Of a stretch of DNA of 64,000 nucleotides, positions 1-13,200 are shown in pieces. Position 1 is the stretch's first letter, and every line of letters starts with the position of its first letter. Source of the stretch: Patiria pectinifera (lineage: Eukaryota > Echinodermata > Asteroidea > Valvatida > Asterinidae); assembly GCA_029964075.1 (NCBI GenBank), contig CM057149.1, positions 11,108,465 to 11,172,464 of the forward strand, in the 5' to 3' direction. The notes beneath the pieces are model-generated. The model was not told the origin of the DNA. It did no database searches and saw only the letters and a program-made list of their open reading frames with translations. The position numbers and the translations under genes are program-made.

Positions 1-120
1 AACTACCAAATTTCCCAACCATTTAAAACATAAACAAAATAAGTCTTTGCTCACTTTGTTTCCACATAATTACACGATTTGCTTATTGATAGAGAATGCG
101 ACAAAATCTAAGACCTTTTT

Positions 121-371
121 GTAACCAGTTCATGTCGGATGACGTGTATACACGCAAAGGTTTTGCGGTATTCGGAACGGATGACGGATAAACACGCAAC
201 GAGCGAGACCGTAAATATCTGTCTGTGACCCGCTGGCAGCAAGCAAGGCCGGAAATATCCGGGTGTGCTTCCCGCAGATGACGGCCTGAACCCGTCTGAC
301 ATCGAGGTTCGTGAAAAACAATCCCGCGCCTGGGTCCAGTCAATGTCAAAATAATCCCGGCGCGAACTGGT
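121..371. repeat. Short-TIR repeat, copy 1
   Basis: Bounded by TAACCAGTTC and GAACTGGTTA in inverted orientation. Shares its right two-thirds (gacggcctgaacccgtctg, cctgggtcc) with 18,995-19,160. Interspersed element; class unknown. Confidence 0.6.
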
Positions 372-755
372 TAAATGGTTTAAACATGAAATGTGCTAAA
401 TAAATGAAAACATATAATGCATGGTGACGCAAAGTAAAAATGGGGATTGAGCTACATGTGTAGACTCCCGGAGCCAAACCCGAGGCACATTAGCTCACAA
501 ATGCTTTTATGGGCTCCGTGCACAAGTGCCCACTCGATGGTAAGAAAGGGAGAGTTGGGAGAAACCACTGGGAGAGACATATGAACTCACTGCTGACAAT
601 GCCCGACGCTCACGTGATGACGCTATGGTTATGTACACACTGAGAATATAACTAGTCACGTGTACTTTGCGCGGTATAAGCACGCGAACCAGTGCATGCA
701 CTCAGGGCTCATGGAAGTGGTCACAATGCGTCATCTATTGTTCATGACGTTCTTA

Positions 756-1126
756 GGCCCCCCCAAAAAAGTCTCCGGTTTCTGATATGCGCGCGCGCCG
801 CCGTAGCCATGTGCGTCGGCAAAATGAAAAACTTTTTTTTTTCATTGAAAGATGATGCCTAAAAACCGCCAAACTCACTGGTTTGACCGGAATCCTGCTG
901 CTGCACAATTTTAACGTGTTTTTAGATTGGGTTATGGTCGAGAATAAGCTTTATGTGGCCTCACTGGATTCCCATATATTTGCACCAAGTTTAGTCGGGC
1001 ACCATTTGCAGTCATCGACCGACATTTGACGGGAAAAAAACGGTAAAAAAAAAAAAAAAAGCCGCGTCGCCGCACCACTTTTTGGGCAAGCTCCATACCA
1101 GAAACCGGAGACTTTTTTTTTTGGCC
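756..1126. mobile_element. PIF/Harbinger-like MITE with TTA duplication
   Basis: 371 bp. Terminal inverted repeats begin GGCC-(C/A)n-AAGTCTCCGGTTTCTG, flanked on both sides by TTA (753-755 and 1127-1129), the target signature of PIF/Harbinger elements. No coding capacity. A related sequence lies at 25,955-26,385. Confidence 0.8.
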
Positions 1127-1137
1127 TTAGCGCTTAC

Positions 1138-1284
1138 CTGCACATTTGTTTGCGTATATCATTACTGCACGCCTGGATGGCATTGTAGACCAGTGTATGC
1201 AGACCAGGATGATCTTTACCCCAGACCTCCGGATGGAACAAACCCTCCGTGCTACGGAACCGAGAGTAGTCTAACTTGATAGAT
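1138..1284 (-). CDS. PH-Arp gene, last exon in window (actin-fold exon 7)
   Basis: Acceptor tctcctcag, donor TGCAG|gtaagc. SIKLDYSRFRSTEGLFHPEV, WGKDHPGLHTLVYNAIQACS and NDIRKQMC match actin RFRCPEALFQPSFLGMES and DIRKDLY. It leaves in phase 2, so at least one more exon (actin about 290-375) must lie left of base 1. A MITE ends only 11 nt beyond its donor. Confidence 0.9.
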
Positions 1285-4200
1285 CTGAGGAGAGACAAAC
1301 AAAATAAGACAGAACACCATGATGAGGTCACAGCATTATTCACATCATCGGACGAGGGTTCAAGTTAATACCAGGTTGTGTCGTCATCCTGCAGAGATGC
1401 CACCAATATATCAATATGAAGCCTGAAACACTACTAAAAAACCTGAAACTACACTGACCCCCTTTCAAAAATGTGTTTTCTGGATGTTTCAGACCAAATC
1501 CAGCACTTTTAATTTGTAACATTTTTTGAAAAAACAACCTGAATTCAGATTAAAACCAGGGCCCAATTTCATAGCGCTGCTTAGCAGCCGATTCTGCGCT
1601 TACCTAGCCTCCATCTATTTCATAGGGACCGTTAAGCAGTAAGCACAGGAAAAGCACGCTTAACCCCAGAAGAAAACTTTGCTTAAATCAGTGACGTAAC
1701 AATAGAAATCTCCATGCACGCGCAACCGTTAGCACATTCACGCCATGAAATAGTGCTTAAGCAGCAGCATGATATTTTCTGCTATAGTAAGCACAACTTT
1801 CCTGCCAACTGTTAAGCAGTGCTACGAAATTGGGCCCTGAAAAGTGGCATCTCTGGAATCCTGTTAACCGTTAAGAAATGTCAATTTGTTCTGATTTGAG
1901 TCTCATGTCCATTATTATTATTATTATTATTATGAATTTAGGTACGCTATTCATAGTATAACTATATCACAGCGATAACAGTAGTAATGAGCAATATAAC
2001 AACAAATCATTAAACATTATACAAACAAAACAACAATAATACATCAATTGGGAAAGAGGTATGTTTTGAGGATCTTCTTAAACACATCCACTGATGGAGC
2101 AGATTTAATATAGGAGGGAAGTTCATTCCACTCCTTAGCTGCTGTAACAGTGAATGTACGATCTCCTGCATTACTACGAGTCCTGGGAAAAGTTAGCCGA
2201 GATGGATCTGCATTGGAGCGAAGATTAGTACGCAAAGGTCGATACAACTCAAGACACTCATTAAAATACTCTGGGGCCTGATTATGAAAGAATTTGTATA
2301 CAAATAAAAGAATCTTAAACACAATCCTCTGTTTAATTGGTAACCAATGAAGCGATCTTAGAGATCCAACTTAAAGATGACACGAGCAGCCCAGTTCTTT
2401 GATCCTCACTTTGAAGTCTCTTAATATGCATCTGTGGGACTTCTGTAAGCAACCCGTTACAATAATCTAACCGGGAAAGAACATGGCTGCGAATCACTTG
2501 ATGGCATGCATCTTCAGATACATACTTCCAAATATGTCCATATTTTTAATTAAAATAACTTTGACCTTCCAGTAGCCCAGGAAGTGAAGGTCAAGCGACT
2601 TCACATACAAGTAATAACTGTTTATCATTAAATGGTATGTCTGATTACAAAATACAAACATCATTGATCATATTGTTCAACCGTTATAAGTGAATAAAGA
2701 TGGTCACTTTTTCAACTACAATGGCTTGTAATTTGATACCTGATGACGTCATCATGACGTCAGAGTAATATGCACACCTTCGGATCAGGGATGATGTTGG
2801 TATAAAGTTACAAGTTTATACCGTAAACCATTTAGAAGAAAACCTGCAGAGATTTACACCTGATCATCTAAAAACCAACTTGTAGTCAAAGTAATCAGAC
2901 ATCAATTAAAGACAGAGTCCATAATTTGCAGCTATCCAAAAAGTAACTGGCGTAATTATTGTTGAAAAACATACTTGGTTGAAAGATAATACGGGGACTA
3001 AACTCCCTGTGAAATTAATCTTTCTGGCAAGCTGTCATTTTTTAGAAATCAACGAAAGAAGGCCTTTCCAATGGTGCTTCTTAAGACACACTGTAGGAAA
3101 TTGGCGCATGTAGGAAATTTAAATAAGTAGTTTGTTTTGTTTTTGGGCGAAGCGCACAAGCGTTGGCACGACACACACGCGCTTGCTATAATTCGTCGGA
3201 TCAGTGCGCCACATCGCGTAGCTGCAATCGGCTCAGTGAGAACGTGTCTCGGACACTGAATTCAGGCCCAATTCAAAACATGATTCAGCAACTTTTGAGT
3301 TGAAATCGAGATCCTAGAATGCTGTTTTTCTCGGAACATAAAGCTGAAGCTGAGCTGAAACTTCATCAGGTTAATTGTTCAGCACCCTTCTTTAGATCTT
3401 GAGCACTTTTGTTGCTTCAAACGAACAAAATGCACAAATTACAAATGATGGACTATATCTTTAAGATTAAATCAGAGTCAATCGAAAGCACAAATCAGTT
3501 CAAACATCAGGTCACAAGAAACATTGAATGGATAATGACTAAGGACATCCGTTGTCAAAGTTCAGTTGAACAGCTTGTGACTTGACTTGAAACTGAATGA
3601 CTTGTGATGACTAGTGAGAGACTTGGCCAACACTCCGGAGAATAAGACAGGAAATGATGTCAATGCACCAACACGTACGTGTAGGATGTTTCCTGTATCT
3701 ACATGCTTCTGTACACGTAGCTAGGAAGAGCAACAAGGGATGACGTCACTGGTTCTCAATAAAATCGGGCAGATTTGTTCTTCCTGTGGGCATGTGTGGT
3801 CTAGAGGTAGAGCACAAGATTCATGATCGTGAGGTTGTGGGTTCGAGCCCCGCCGTGGCCATGCGTGTTGTGCCCTTGAGTAAGGCGCTTTACCTCAATT
3901 ACTCCTCTCAACCCAGGTGTTAAATGGGTACCAGCATTATTCAGTGCTGGGAAGGTAACAGACTCGCTGTGGAGGAGGTGTGGCGATCCCCCCACAGCAG
4001 CAGTCTGGTCCAATCCTTAATGAAAGACAGATGGGCACTCCGTTCCTGTAAACAGGTTCGTCCCCTATACTTTGTTTTTTTCTTCAATTCTTTAGTTAAA
4101 TGACCTTTCATTTGTAGGCTGAGGTTTCGGTGACCTTTGACCTTGGACACTTACGCTGATCCATTAGGAATGTCGTACTTCTCCACGTCGATGTAGGTGC

Positions 4201-7200
4201 TGCAGAGTTCAGGGTCCAGGGAGCAGAACTTGAGTTCGGCCTGATAGTCCTGAGCTACGAAGCAGGCCTGGTGGCAAATAATAACAGTAGTTATATAATA
4301 AGAAGCCTTGGTATTTGGTGCATTCGATAAGCATCTCTGGGTCAACCCAGGTCAGCAGCTTGCTGTTTGAGTAGCTCTGATGTCATCCTGTGTCTCATTT
4401 AGGTAGCCATGACTGGCTTGGTCCAAGATGCTGACAGTGTATGGTGGGCATTTACAGGTAGCACGGGAACCAGGCACCCCATTGAAGTAAAACATGGGTA
4501 CCCATACAAGAAACCCAGATGAATGAAGAGCTTTATAGCTATATGATGTAAACTGCAACTTTCGGGAGCGTCTTCTTTTGTGCATTAAAATGCACATAAA
4601 TGTGAAATCCATTTTGATATTCCATGTAGACTGGTTTTCATTTTGAAAAATTCCCCACAAATAGCATTCAAAACCTTTCTTTCACTCAGTAATTTGTAAA
4701 GTTGGTCAGGGGTACTTGATCACATAATCTGGAACCGGTTCCTGACATCCGTGGTCGGGTACCCGGTTCTGAAGCACACCCGTAACAGTGTGGTATCATT
4801 ACCCCTAGCCCAGGTTGGACGACGTCTTCATTGCATTACGACTGACGTCTAGGGTATAACTTCTACACCCATAGCGAAAAAAATTGTAACACATTTTTTC
4901 ATATTTTTACCTAATGGAGGAAGCTGAAATTTCACTTACATATTCCTTGTGTCCAGAATTGTGCATGGGCTGGGTTTAGAAAAGTGCGCTGGTGTTTACC
5001 AAAAATAAACCGCAAGTTCTACGCTTTCGTTGAAAACATTTTCAGTACTAACTCCCCACGTGAAGACATACACTCGTATGCCGTTTGCAGCGTGCTAGGT
5101 GTGCATGCACGCGCGCGCGTAATATTCACACGGGCAGTTCGTAATGAAAATGTTTCCAATGAATGTGTGGGATTGCGTTTTATTTTTGGTAAACACGCCG
5201 CCCGCGGACATACCGGTATTTCCCTTTTCTAAACCCAGCGCAGGTACAATTCTGGACACAAGGAATATGTAAGTGAAATTTCAGCTTCCTCCATTAGGTA
5301 AAAATATGTCAAACAGCAATGCATGTAAATGTGCCCAATAAGCAAAATGGTGAATATTACTGCAAAGATGCTCATTGTACAAAATCTTACCCTTTCCTTT
5401 AGATATCTTGCAATGTACATCTCAATCTCTGTAAAGAACCTGTATCAAGAAAAAGAAAAAAAAAATTTCTGAATCATATTGTGGGTCCGATGACTATTCA
5501 GAAAAAAGCTGTGGGTACGATTAAAAAAAAAAGGAATATAGTTAATTTGTATCCTGTTCAGGTATTAAAGCTATAATAAAAACAAAACTAACTTTTGCGT
5601 CACGTGATGACACAAGGAAGAACTGTGATGTACAAAGTAAACATCAACTTCAGAGAGGCAAGTATTTGGTTGGATGTAGGTTACAATTTTGATGGGACTG
5701 GCAATATGTGTTTTTGATGAGCCCTTCTTTTCGGGGGGCAGGGGGTCTGGCAAAATTGCACAAGTCATCCATTCATAGGCCACGTCACAAGTTTGTCAGA
5801 TGAATTGTTACAACGGTATCACTGATCATTACCAGTCACTTGTGACATAACTGTGACCTGGCTTGTGATTTAACTTGTGACTGACTTGTGATTTGACATG
5901 TGATTGACTTGTGATTGACTTGTGATTGACTTGTTATTGACTTGTGCTTGACTTGTGATTTGACTTGTGACTGATTTTTGACAGACTTGTGATTTGACTT
6001 GTGATTTAACGTGTGATTGACTTGTGATTTGACTTGTGATTTGACTAGTGATTTGACTTGTGATTTGACTTGTGATTTGACCTGTGATTGACCTGTGATT
6101 GTCTTGTGATTTGGCTTGTGACTGATTTTTGACAGACTTGTGCTTTGACTTGTGACTAACTTGAGATTCAAATTGAGATTTAACTTGAGATTCAAATTGA
6201 GATTTAACTTAAAATAGAACTTGTGATGTGACCTGTGATTGACCTGTGATTTGGCTTGTGACTGATTTTTGACCGACTTGTGCTTTGACTTGTGACTAAC
6301 TTGAGATTTAACTTGAGATTTAACTTGAGATAGAACTTGAGATTTAACTTGAGATAGAACTTGTGATTTGACTAGTGATTTGACTTGTGATTTGACTTGT
6401 GATTTGACCTGTGATTGACCTATGATTGTCTTGTGATTTGGCTTGTGACTGATTTTTGACAGACTTGTGCTTTGACTTGTGACTAACTTGAGATTTAACT
6501 TGAGATAGAACTTGTGATTTGACTTGTGATTGACTTGTGGATTTGACTTGTGATTGACTGGTGATTGACTTGTGATTTGACTTGTGATTAACTTGTGATT
6601 TAACTTGGTATTTGACTTGTGATTGACTTCTGATTTCTGACTTCTGTATTAAGATCTGACTTGTGATTGACTAGAGTTTGGTACAACCACGGACACAAAA
6701 CAGATGGGGTTCCAAATGTGTGTCGACAAGTGACATTTGACACTCATCCTCCTTTAACGTGGCAACAGCCCGGAAATATTACAACTTCCCTCTGGAAATG
6801 TCTCATCTGCTGCTTAACCTTTAGCAAGAGGTGGTTTGGATTACAAGAGACTTTCTTCACGTCATAAGGAAATGATTAACAAAATCTTGTGAAAATAGGA
6901 AGCATGTCTTACATGTACGCAAAACAAAAGTCACAGATAATGGCTGCATTGGGGAAAAAAGAAGTAATTTTGTTGTCCTGCCTCAGAGAAGTAATTTGTA
7001 CTTGGCTCTGAAACAAATCCACCGTCTGGAAATGAAAATATACCTTGGAAAATACAGGTTGGGTAACTTGTTATTTCAAGCTGGAAAAGCTGCTAAGCCA
7101 ATGGTACTAATTGCATATTATGAAATAGAACAACTTCAAATTTGCAAAGAAGATTTGAAGGTTGCATGGTAAAGATAGCAATAAGATAAAGACTACGGTA

Positions 7201-10200
7201 GCACCACGTCACAAATTGTGAGTTTGTGAGGTTCTAAGAAGAACTGGGGGAACTCAACGTTTCGGACAGTTTACTCTGTCCATAATCAGGAGACTGAAGG
7301 AGTGTGTTATGTAAAATTTTCAAAATGTTATTACACACAATGTACACATTTGAGTTACACATGTAGATACCGGTAGCACAGTGCACTTCAACTGTTTTTG
7401 TTTAAAAATTCCGCAGTTTACAAACTTGCAAATAAAATAACTACTGCTTAAGGTGGATATGAAACATGTACAGTGTTAATTTCCCAAGTTAAACACTACA
7501 TGCGAAATAGGTGTGATGGGTATTTTGCTGAACTCAAAGGGCCAGCCTCCTGTTCTCTGACTGAGTCACCGTGTGATTCACTGACTGACTGATTGGACTG
7601 AGTCACTCCCCATAAATAAATAAGGTGTCTTGGATACTGTAATTTCATTGGTAAATAACCGTTTACTTCATATACACTGCATTGCATATAAATTGCCTCT
7701 GCATTGCATGTGCACATAGGGTCTGCTTGTGCACCTCGCGACTTAGAACTGCAAGCACGTGCTCAGTCTCTTGTCTGGCAGGAAAGCTTGCGCTTATCAA
7801 AGTTACACTGCAGTGATTTTATTTATTTCTTACATAGTAAGTTATCCCTTTATCTGTTTGACTTACTGGCACGGTATAACAAAACCATTGTTGACTGCTG
7901 TGATGTGGGATACATACATGTATTAACCCCTTTCGGACGTATAACACCCTCGGCTTCGTCTTGGGTGCTACACGCCCCTTGGGTGTTAAAAACTCCATAT
8001 TCCACATCACAGCAGTCAACAACTGTTAGTCTAAAACTGAGACACTTTGGTCAGTTTGACCAGGCAGCCTGTTCTTGTTTGAAGTGATCTTTCCATGTTT
8101 CAGTAGATTGGTGAGTATCCATTATTAATAAGTATATCTCAGTGCACTTTGCATAATTAGCAAGATCTGCCTTTTGACAGAGAGTGTGTCTAGATTCATT
8201 GATTGATGCGAAGACTGCAAGCATTTGATGTTGACTCACCGATTGCCACCCTCCGTCATCAGGCATCGTAAGTGCTCCGTGATCTGCCGTCCGCCAAACG
8301 GCAGCCTGTACACGCCCTTCTGAATGATGTATCCATCCACGATGGGAACTACGTCGATTCTCTCCCCGATGTTAACTGCATCGTGCGAAGTGAGGAAGAA
8401 GGGTTTATTTGGTGAAGAAACGGGTGACGAGCGACATTAGTCATGTTAGGTGTAGTCGTTGGAAGGGTTGGCACACATTTAACAGGAGAACATCATGAAT
8501 TTCATGATGTCAGTAATTGAATGGTGAAGCTGATTTTGACCTTTTGTAGAAATTCATGGTGAAGCTGATTTTGACCTTTTGTAGAAATTCATGTGAGGTA
8601 TGAACCAGCTTAAATGGACAGAGCTGAATCTTTAAACTAAAAGGGCCAAAAAGTTGATATTGCTTTGTCTGCATGGTGGGCCCTTAATATGTCCTTTGCA
8701 AACAAGTTTCACTGAGGAGAAGCCAGTGTCAAAGCTGAGTCCTTCAAGAAACTATCACAGGTGTCTAGTACATCATCCAGTCTTTTCGAATGAACTTTGC
8801 CAGAGGCATTCTTCTGTTATTGCTGATCTCTTGTAACTTTTAACTTGTGATATTGACTTGTGACCAGACTTGTGACTGGACCTGTGATGGACTCACATGT
8901 TGCCTTGAAGATGGGCTTGCAAATGGGTAATCAAATGGGTCTACACATGTACATGTACAAGCTGCACAGAAAGAAGCAGCGTTGTCCAAGCTGACATTTC
9001 CATATATACTAAAAAAAACAGAAATGCACAGTGCCCAGGACTGAAAGTTTTTAAAACCCCATTTGGCATTTATGAATCTTGTCTTGCATACAATTTGGCT
9101 AGGACAAAGTAAAACACTACTTCTGAACTGCATGTACCTGAATCATAAACCATTTCCTCCCCACAGATTGAGTCAATACCACATGGCCAGTATTGTGTTT
9201 GTATTTTTAGAAAATGTTGCAATGACTGGAGATTTGCATCAATGTCAAACGAAGCAATTGGAATAAAGTGTCTTGCCCAAGGACACGATCACCATGGATT
9301 AGTTTTGTCCGATCATCACGCAGACCTAGAACATATGTGCAATATGTAGACCATTAGGACCAATGTGCTCCACTAACTCCAGAAGTATGTCAAAATAAAT
9401 ACGTCGGCAAACAGACTTGCTTATGGACACAATCCCCATGCCCTAGCAGCGAATCTTTTTTTCCCAAACAACATCCGTTTCCCATCTTCTGATTGTTCCA
9501 TTACATGCATATCTAATGCCATGTTCTCCACAACACAAACCAAAGACAGGCTTTACAACATGTATGTCTTGTGAGAATCATTTGTTCCTCACTTTAGTTA
9601 AAATGAGAAGAAGTGAAAAACGCTCACTGAGATTCGAACTCGGATCACCTGATTAGAAGTCAGGACTATTTCCAACCAGTCCACGAATGAGCTGCCAATT
9701 GTCGGTGATTTAAACACCATTATTCTCTAAAGCCCTGGACATCATAAATATGGATAACACAGAGAGAGTGCCCTCATTTGATATTGTCCGATCTCATGTA
9801 AAAAAAAAATCCTGCTCTGGCATACTACAGACTTCATCACAACACCAATCACTATCATTAACAGTCCAGGTCTGGGCCACAGTTGTAGAGACCTACCTAC
9901 TATTCCAGATGTAGCCTTGTAGGAATAGAGAGCCATCAGCGCCTGCTCCTGGACGTACACGCCTTCCGGGTTGAAACGATCAAAGATCATCTCCACTACC
10001 TTCTCCTATCAAGAATATATTCCAAATCAAAGCAAAAAATAAATCGGTCAATTCATCTCACTGTTACTGATGTGATGTATGATTGAGGGGGCAAAATGCT
10101 GTGAGATAAAAACAATATAACATCGCATCATCGTTGGAATCCCTCATTCTCCCGACGACGGGAAGAGCATCCTTCACCGACGTATTTTATAAACACTGTA

Positions 10201-13200
10201 TACCTAGTGTTGTTCAAGTAATTGTGAGAAAAAAATTCACAATCATGACTCGGGTGGGACTCGAACCCACGACCTTCTGCTTACTAGTGCAGACATCTTA
10301 CCACTTGACCACTGAGCTAGACCAAAGATCTACGCAGTGTGTTTTACTATCAAGATGGCTTCCACCTCCCCTCACATCTATTCAATCCTCACACTTGTTC
10401 ATGTTAAACTTAACATGTCACCAAACACTAATAAGGCATCCTGTCACGTCACCATCTTCCAAGCATTTCATGCTACATGTACTACACAGCTCTGAACACC
10501 ACAACTATAGAAACTACACATACATGCACTAAATGACAGCCAAATATCACGAATACCGTATGGGTTGTGCAGATCTGATACACCGTGCGCTCTGGAGACG
10601 TGCATACAATAGGGAACAAAAGATCGGATATGTCTGCACAGGGCAAATTCTATAGATGAATACGTCTCCACAAGGTTTTCACGAACTAGATGTATGGATT
10701 TTACTCAAAAACTAGGAATTTTCAAGGTGGGTTGATCTGTCGCGAATGGATCGACGAGTTTTAGAAAAGGGATATTACATGTACAGTAAGTCCAAATTTT
10801 AGCCAAGGAAATTAATTCTGGTTAAAATAAGAGCATTTTGAAACTTCACTTTCAAACTCAAAAACTTTACTACACGAGAACAAAGAAATGTCTCCACAAG
10901 GATACAATTTTCAGTATTCATGTGGATTCTGTGAATTTTTCTTGGAAGATCAACTTTCCATGACTTCTTGTAAAATAACACATTTCCATGAAATTTCCAT
11001 GACTTTCAATAATAGTTTTAGATTCCGGGATTTTTTCCCACAACTGTTGGAACCCTGAACTTCATTAAAAATATTTGAGGAAAAACATTTGGGTATAGTT
11101 TGTGTGAATTCTTGAGTGAATATTGTTGATGTACCCTAACATGGCGTGGCCCCGATGTGGCGCACTTTGATTTTTCGCCTGTAGCGCCTACCCAGAGCAA
11201 AAGTTTTAACTGACATTTCACAGAAAATGAAATTTCATCAAGTTCTAAACACTCCTGTTCATAAATCGCGAGTTTATTTACCCGTAACAAAGTTAGAAGA
11301 AAAATTTATTTTGGCGTGATTTTCCGATTTTATTTTCAAGTGCAAAGTGAACCCTTTGAAAATGCCTCGAAAAAATAAAAAAATAATTTTCTGACAAACA
11401 TCTGGCTGGGTATGTAAGTAGAGATAATAATTATTTATCAGAATTTATCAAGTTTACAGAAATTCCTACATGTTAATTTGGAATGTCCCGAGATTTATTC
11501 AAGTGCGCCATGTTAGAAAACACTCCGCCAATTTGTGCCCAATTTTCAGACGCCACCGTTTTTGAATTTGGGATTAAATTTTATGAAACCGAAATTGTTC
11601 ACTGAGGTTAAATGGCAAGCATTAATAAGGTGAAAGTACCAGTATTTTACTGCATGAATTTGAGGTTTATCAACAAAGAGGTTTGGCAACACTACACGAA
11701 GAAAGTCGGGTAAGCTTCGAAGTAGGCCACGTTAGGGAACACGACTATATCAGCAACTGAGAATGCCACTTAAGGGGTATACACTCATATTGTGTGGGCG
11801 GTCCCCTAGAGGGCTATTTACAGAAGACTCTACGAGAAAATAACGAAGAGGAAAAGTCAAGTTTATAAAAGGAACACTGCAAGGAAAGAGGCATGACTCA
11901 CTTTTGTGTAACTACGTTTACAGTGATCTTTTGCACGCTATAATCTTGCTAGGGATTTGCCCTGAAGCTACAAATAGACAACAGAGCCAAGCTTCTTATG
12001 AAAAAGGGCACTCTTGTAGCTTACACATTTCTAAAAAATTAAAAATAACTCAAAGCGGTTTAGATTTTCTTTTAAGTTTAACTATGGTCTTACATGCAAG
12101 TCCACCTACTTTTAACAGTTGGTAAGTTATAATCCTGTGTTTTAATCCATGTTGTAATATACTTTATAAAATAATTTTTGTTCATTTACGTTTTAAAAAC
12201 TTTCATTTTCTTGTGAACTTTAATACTTTTTTGTTTATGTATTAGTTAGCTTACATTTATGTATCATTTTTTTGACAATGTTTTGTTGGAATAGGGGGCG
12301 GGACAGCGTAACAGGCCTCACAAAGCAAAAGCTGTCCAACCTTGCCTATACATTTATGGTTTAGCACCAAAAAAGATGATGTGTTATCTGGTGTCATTCT
12401 TGGGAGTTACAATGAGGGATATGTGTAGTTTATTGACAAGCAAACTGCTGAATGGCATCAAAAAAATTTATCAGCAAATAATCCAAATTCTGCTAATGCT
12501 TGATTCTGGAAAACGATTTGTCCTGTGTGTGTAGGCTATGTCCAACATGTCCAAAGTGAAGTGCAGGCATGTTTGTCTCTTTTCAGCTTGTGAAAATGCA
12601 GTTGTAACTGTCGTAGACGTACCGGTAGCCCTAGACTAGAGATTTGCACCTTGCCTAATTTCCTGAAATATCAACAAGAACATTTCGGAAGTGATCTTTC
12701 TTGAATCATAGCTGTTATCTGAACTTTTTGCTGAGAAGGTTATCATGACACTGTGTTGACAGAGAATGTGCTAGCTAGTGTCATGGACCATCAGAATGAG
12801 TCATGCTTCTGGTTTCTAAAAATAACAGCTCACGTCAGAGGCAATAAATACTTTCTTGAAATGGATCCAAAATGTCTAGCAATCCTGAAATCAGATAAGT
12901 ATCCTGAAAGCTGCATGCGTCAAAGCTGAGATCACCTCATGTTAAAGTGACATACATAAATTACTGAAAGAAGTACTACCTCAGCCTGAAAACATTATTC
13001 ATTATCAATTAATAAAAATAATTATTATGACCGGGAACGGTACTGGTACCTTAAGCCAAAAACAAAAAATAGTTCTGCTTCCGGTTTCCCTACCTACCCT
13101 ATTCTGACAGCCCCTACCATAATTTTTTATGGAAAAAATGAGGGAAAAACACCCAAAACCATTACTACCCTTTACCCATGAATACACACAGATGCCAGGC

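Noticed and set aside
5836..6195. 119-codon KSQVKSQV-type open frame on the minus strand
   Set aside because: Product of the GACTTGTGATT minisatellite.
10246..10322. Functional tRNA gene on the minus strand
   Set aside because: The anticodon loop lacks T33 and a SINE body follows directly, so it is a SINE head.
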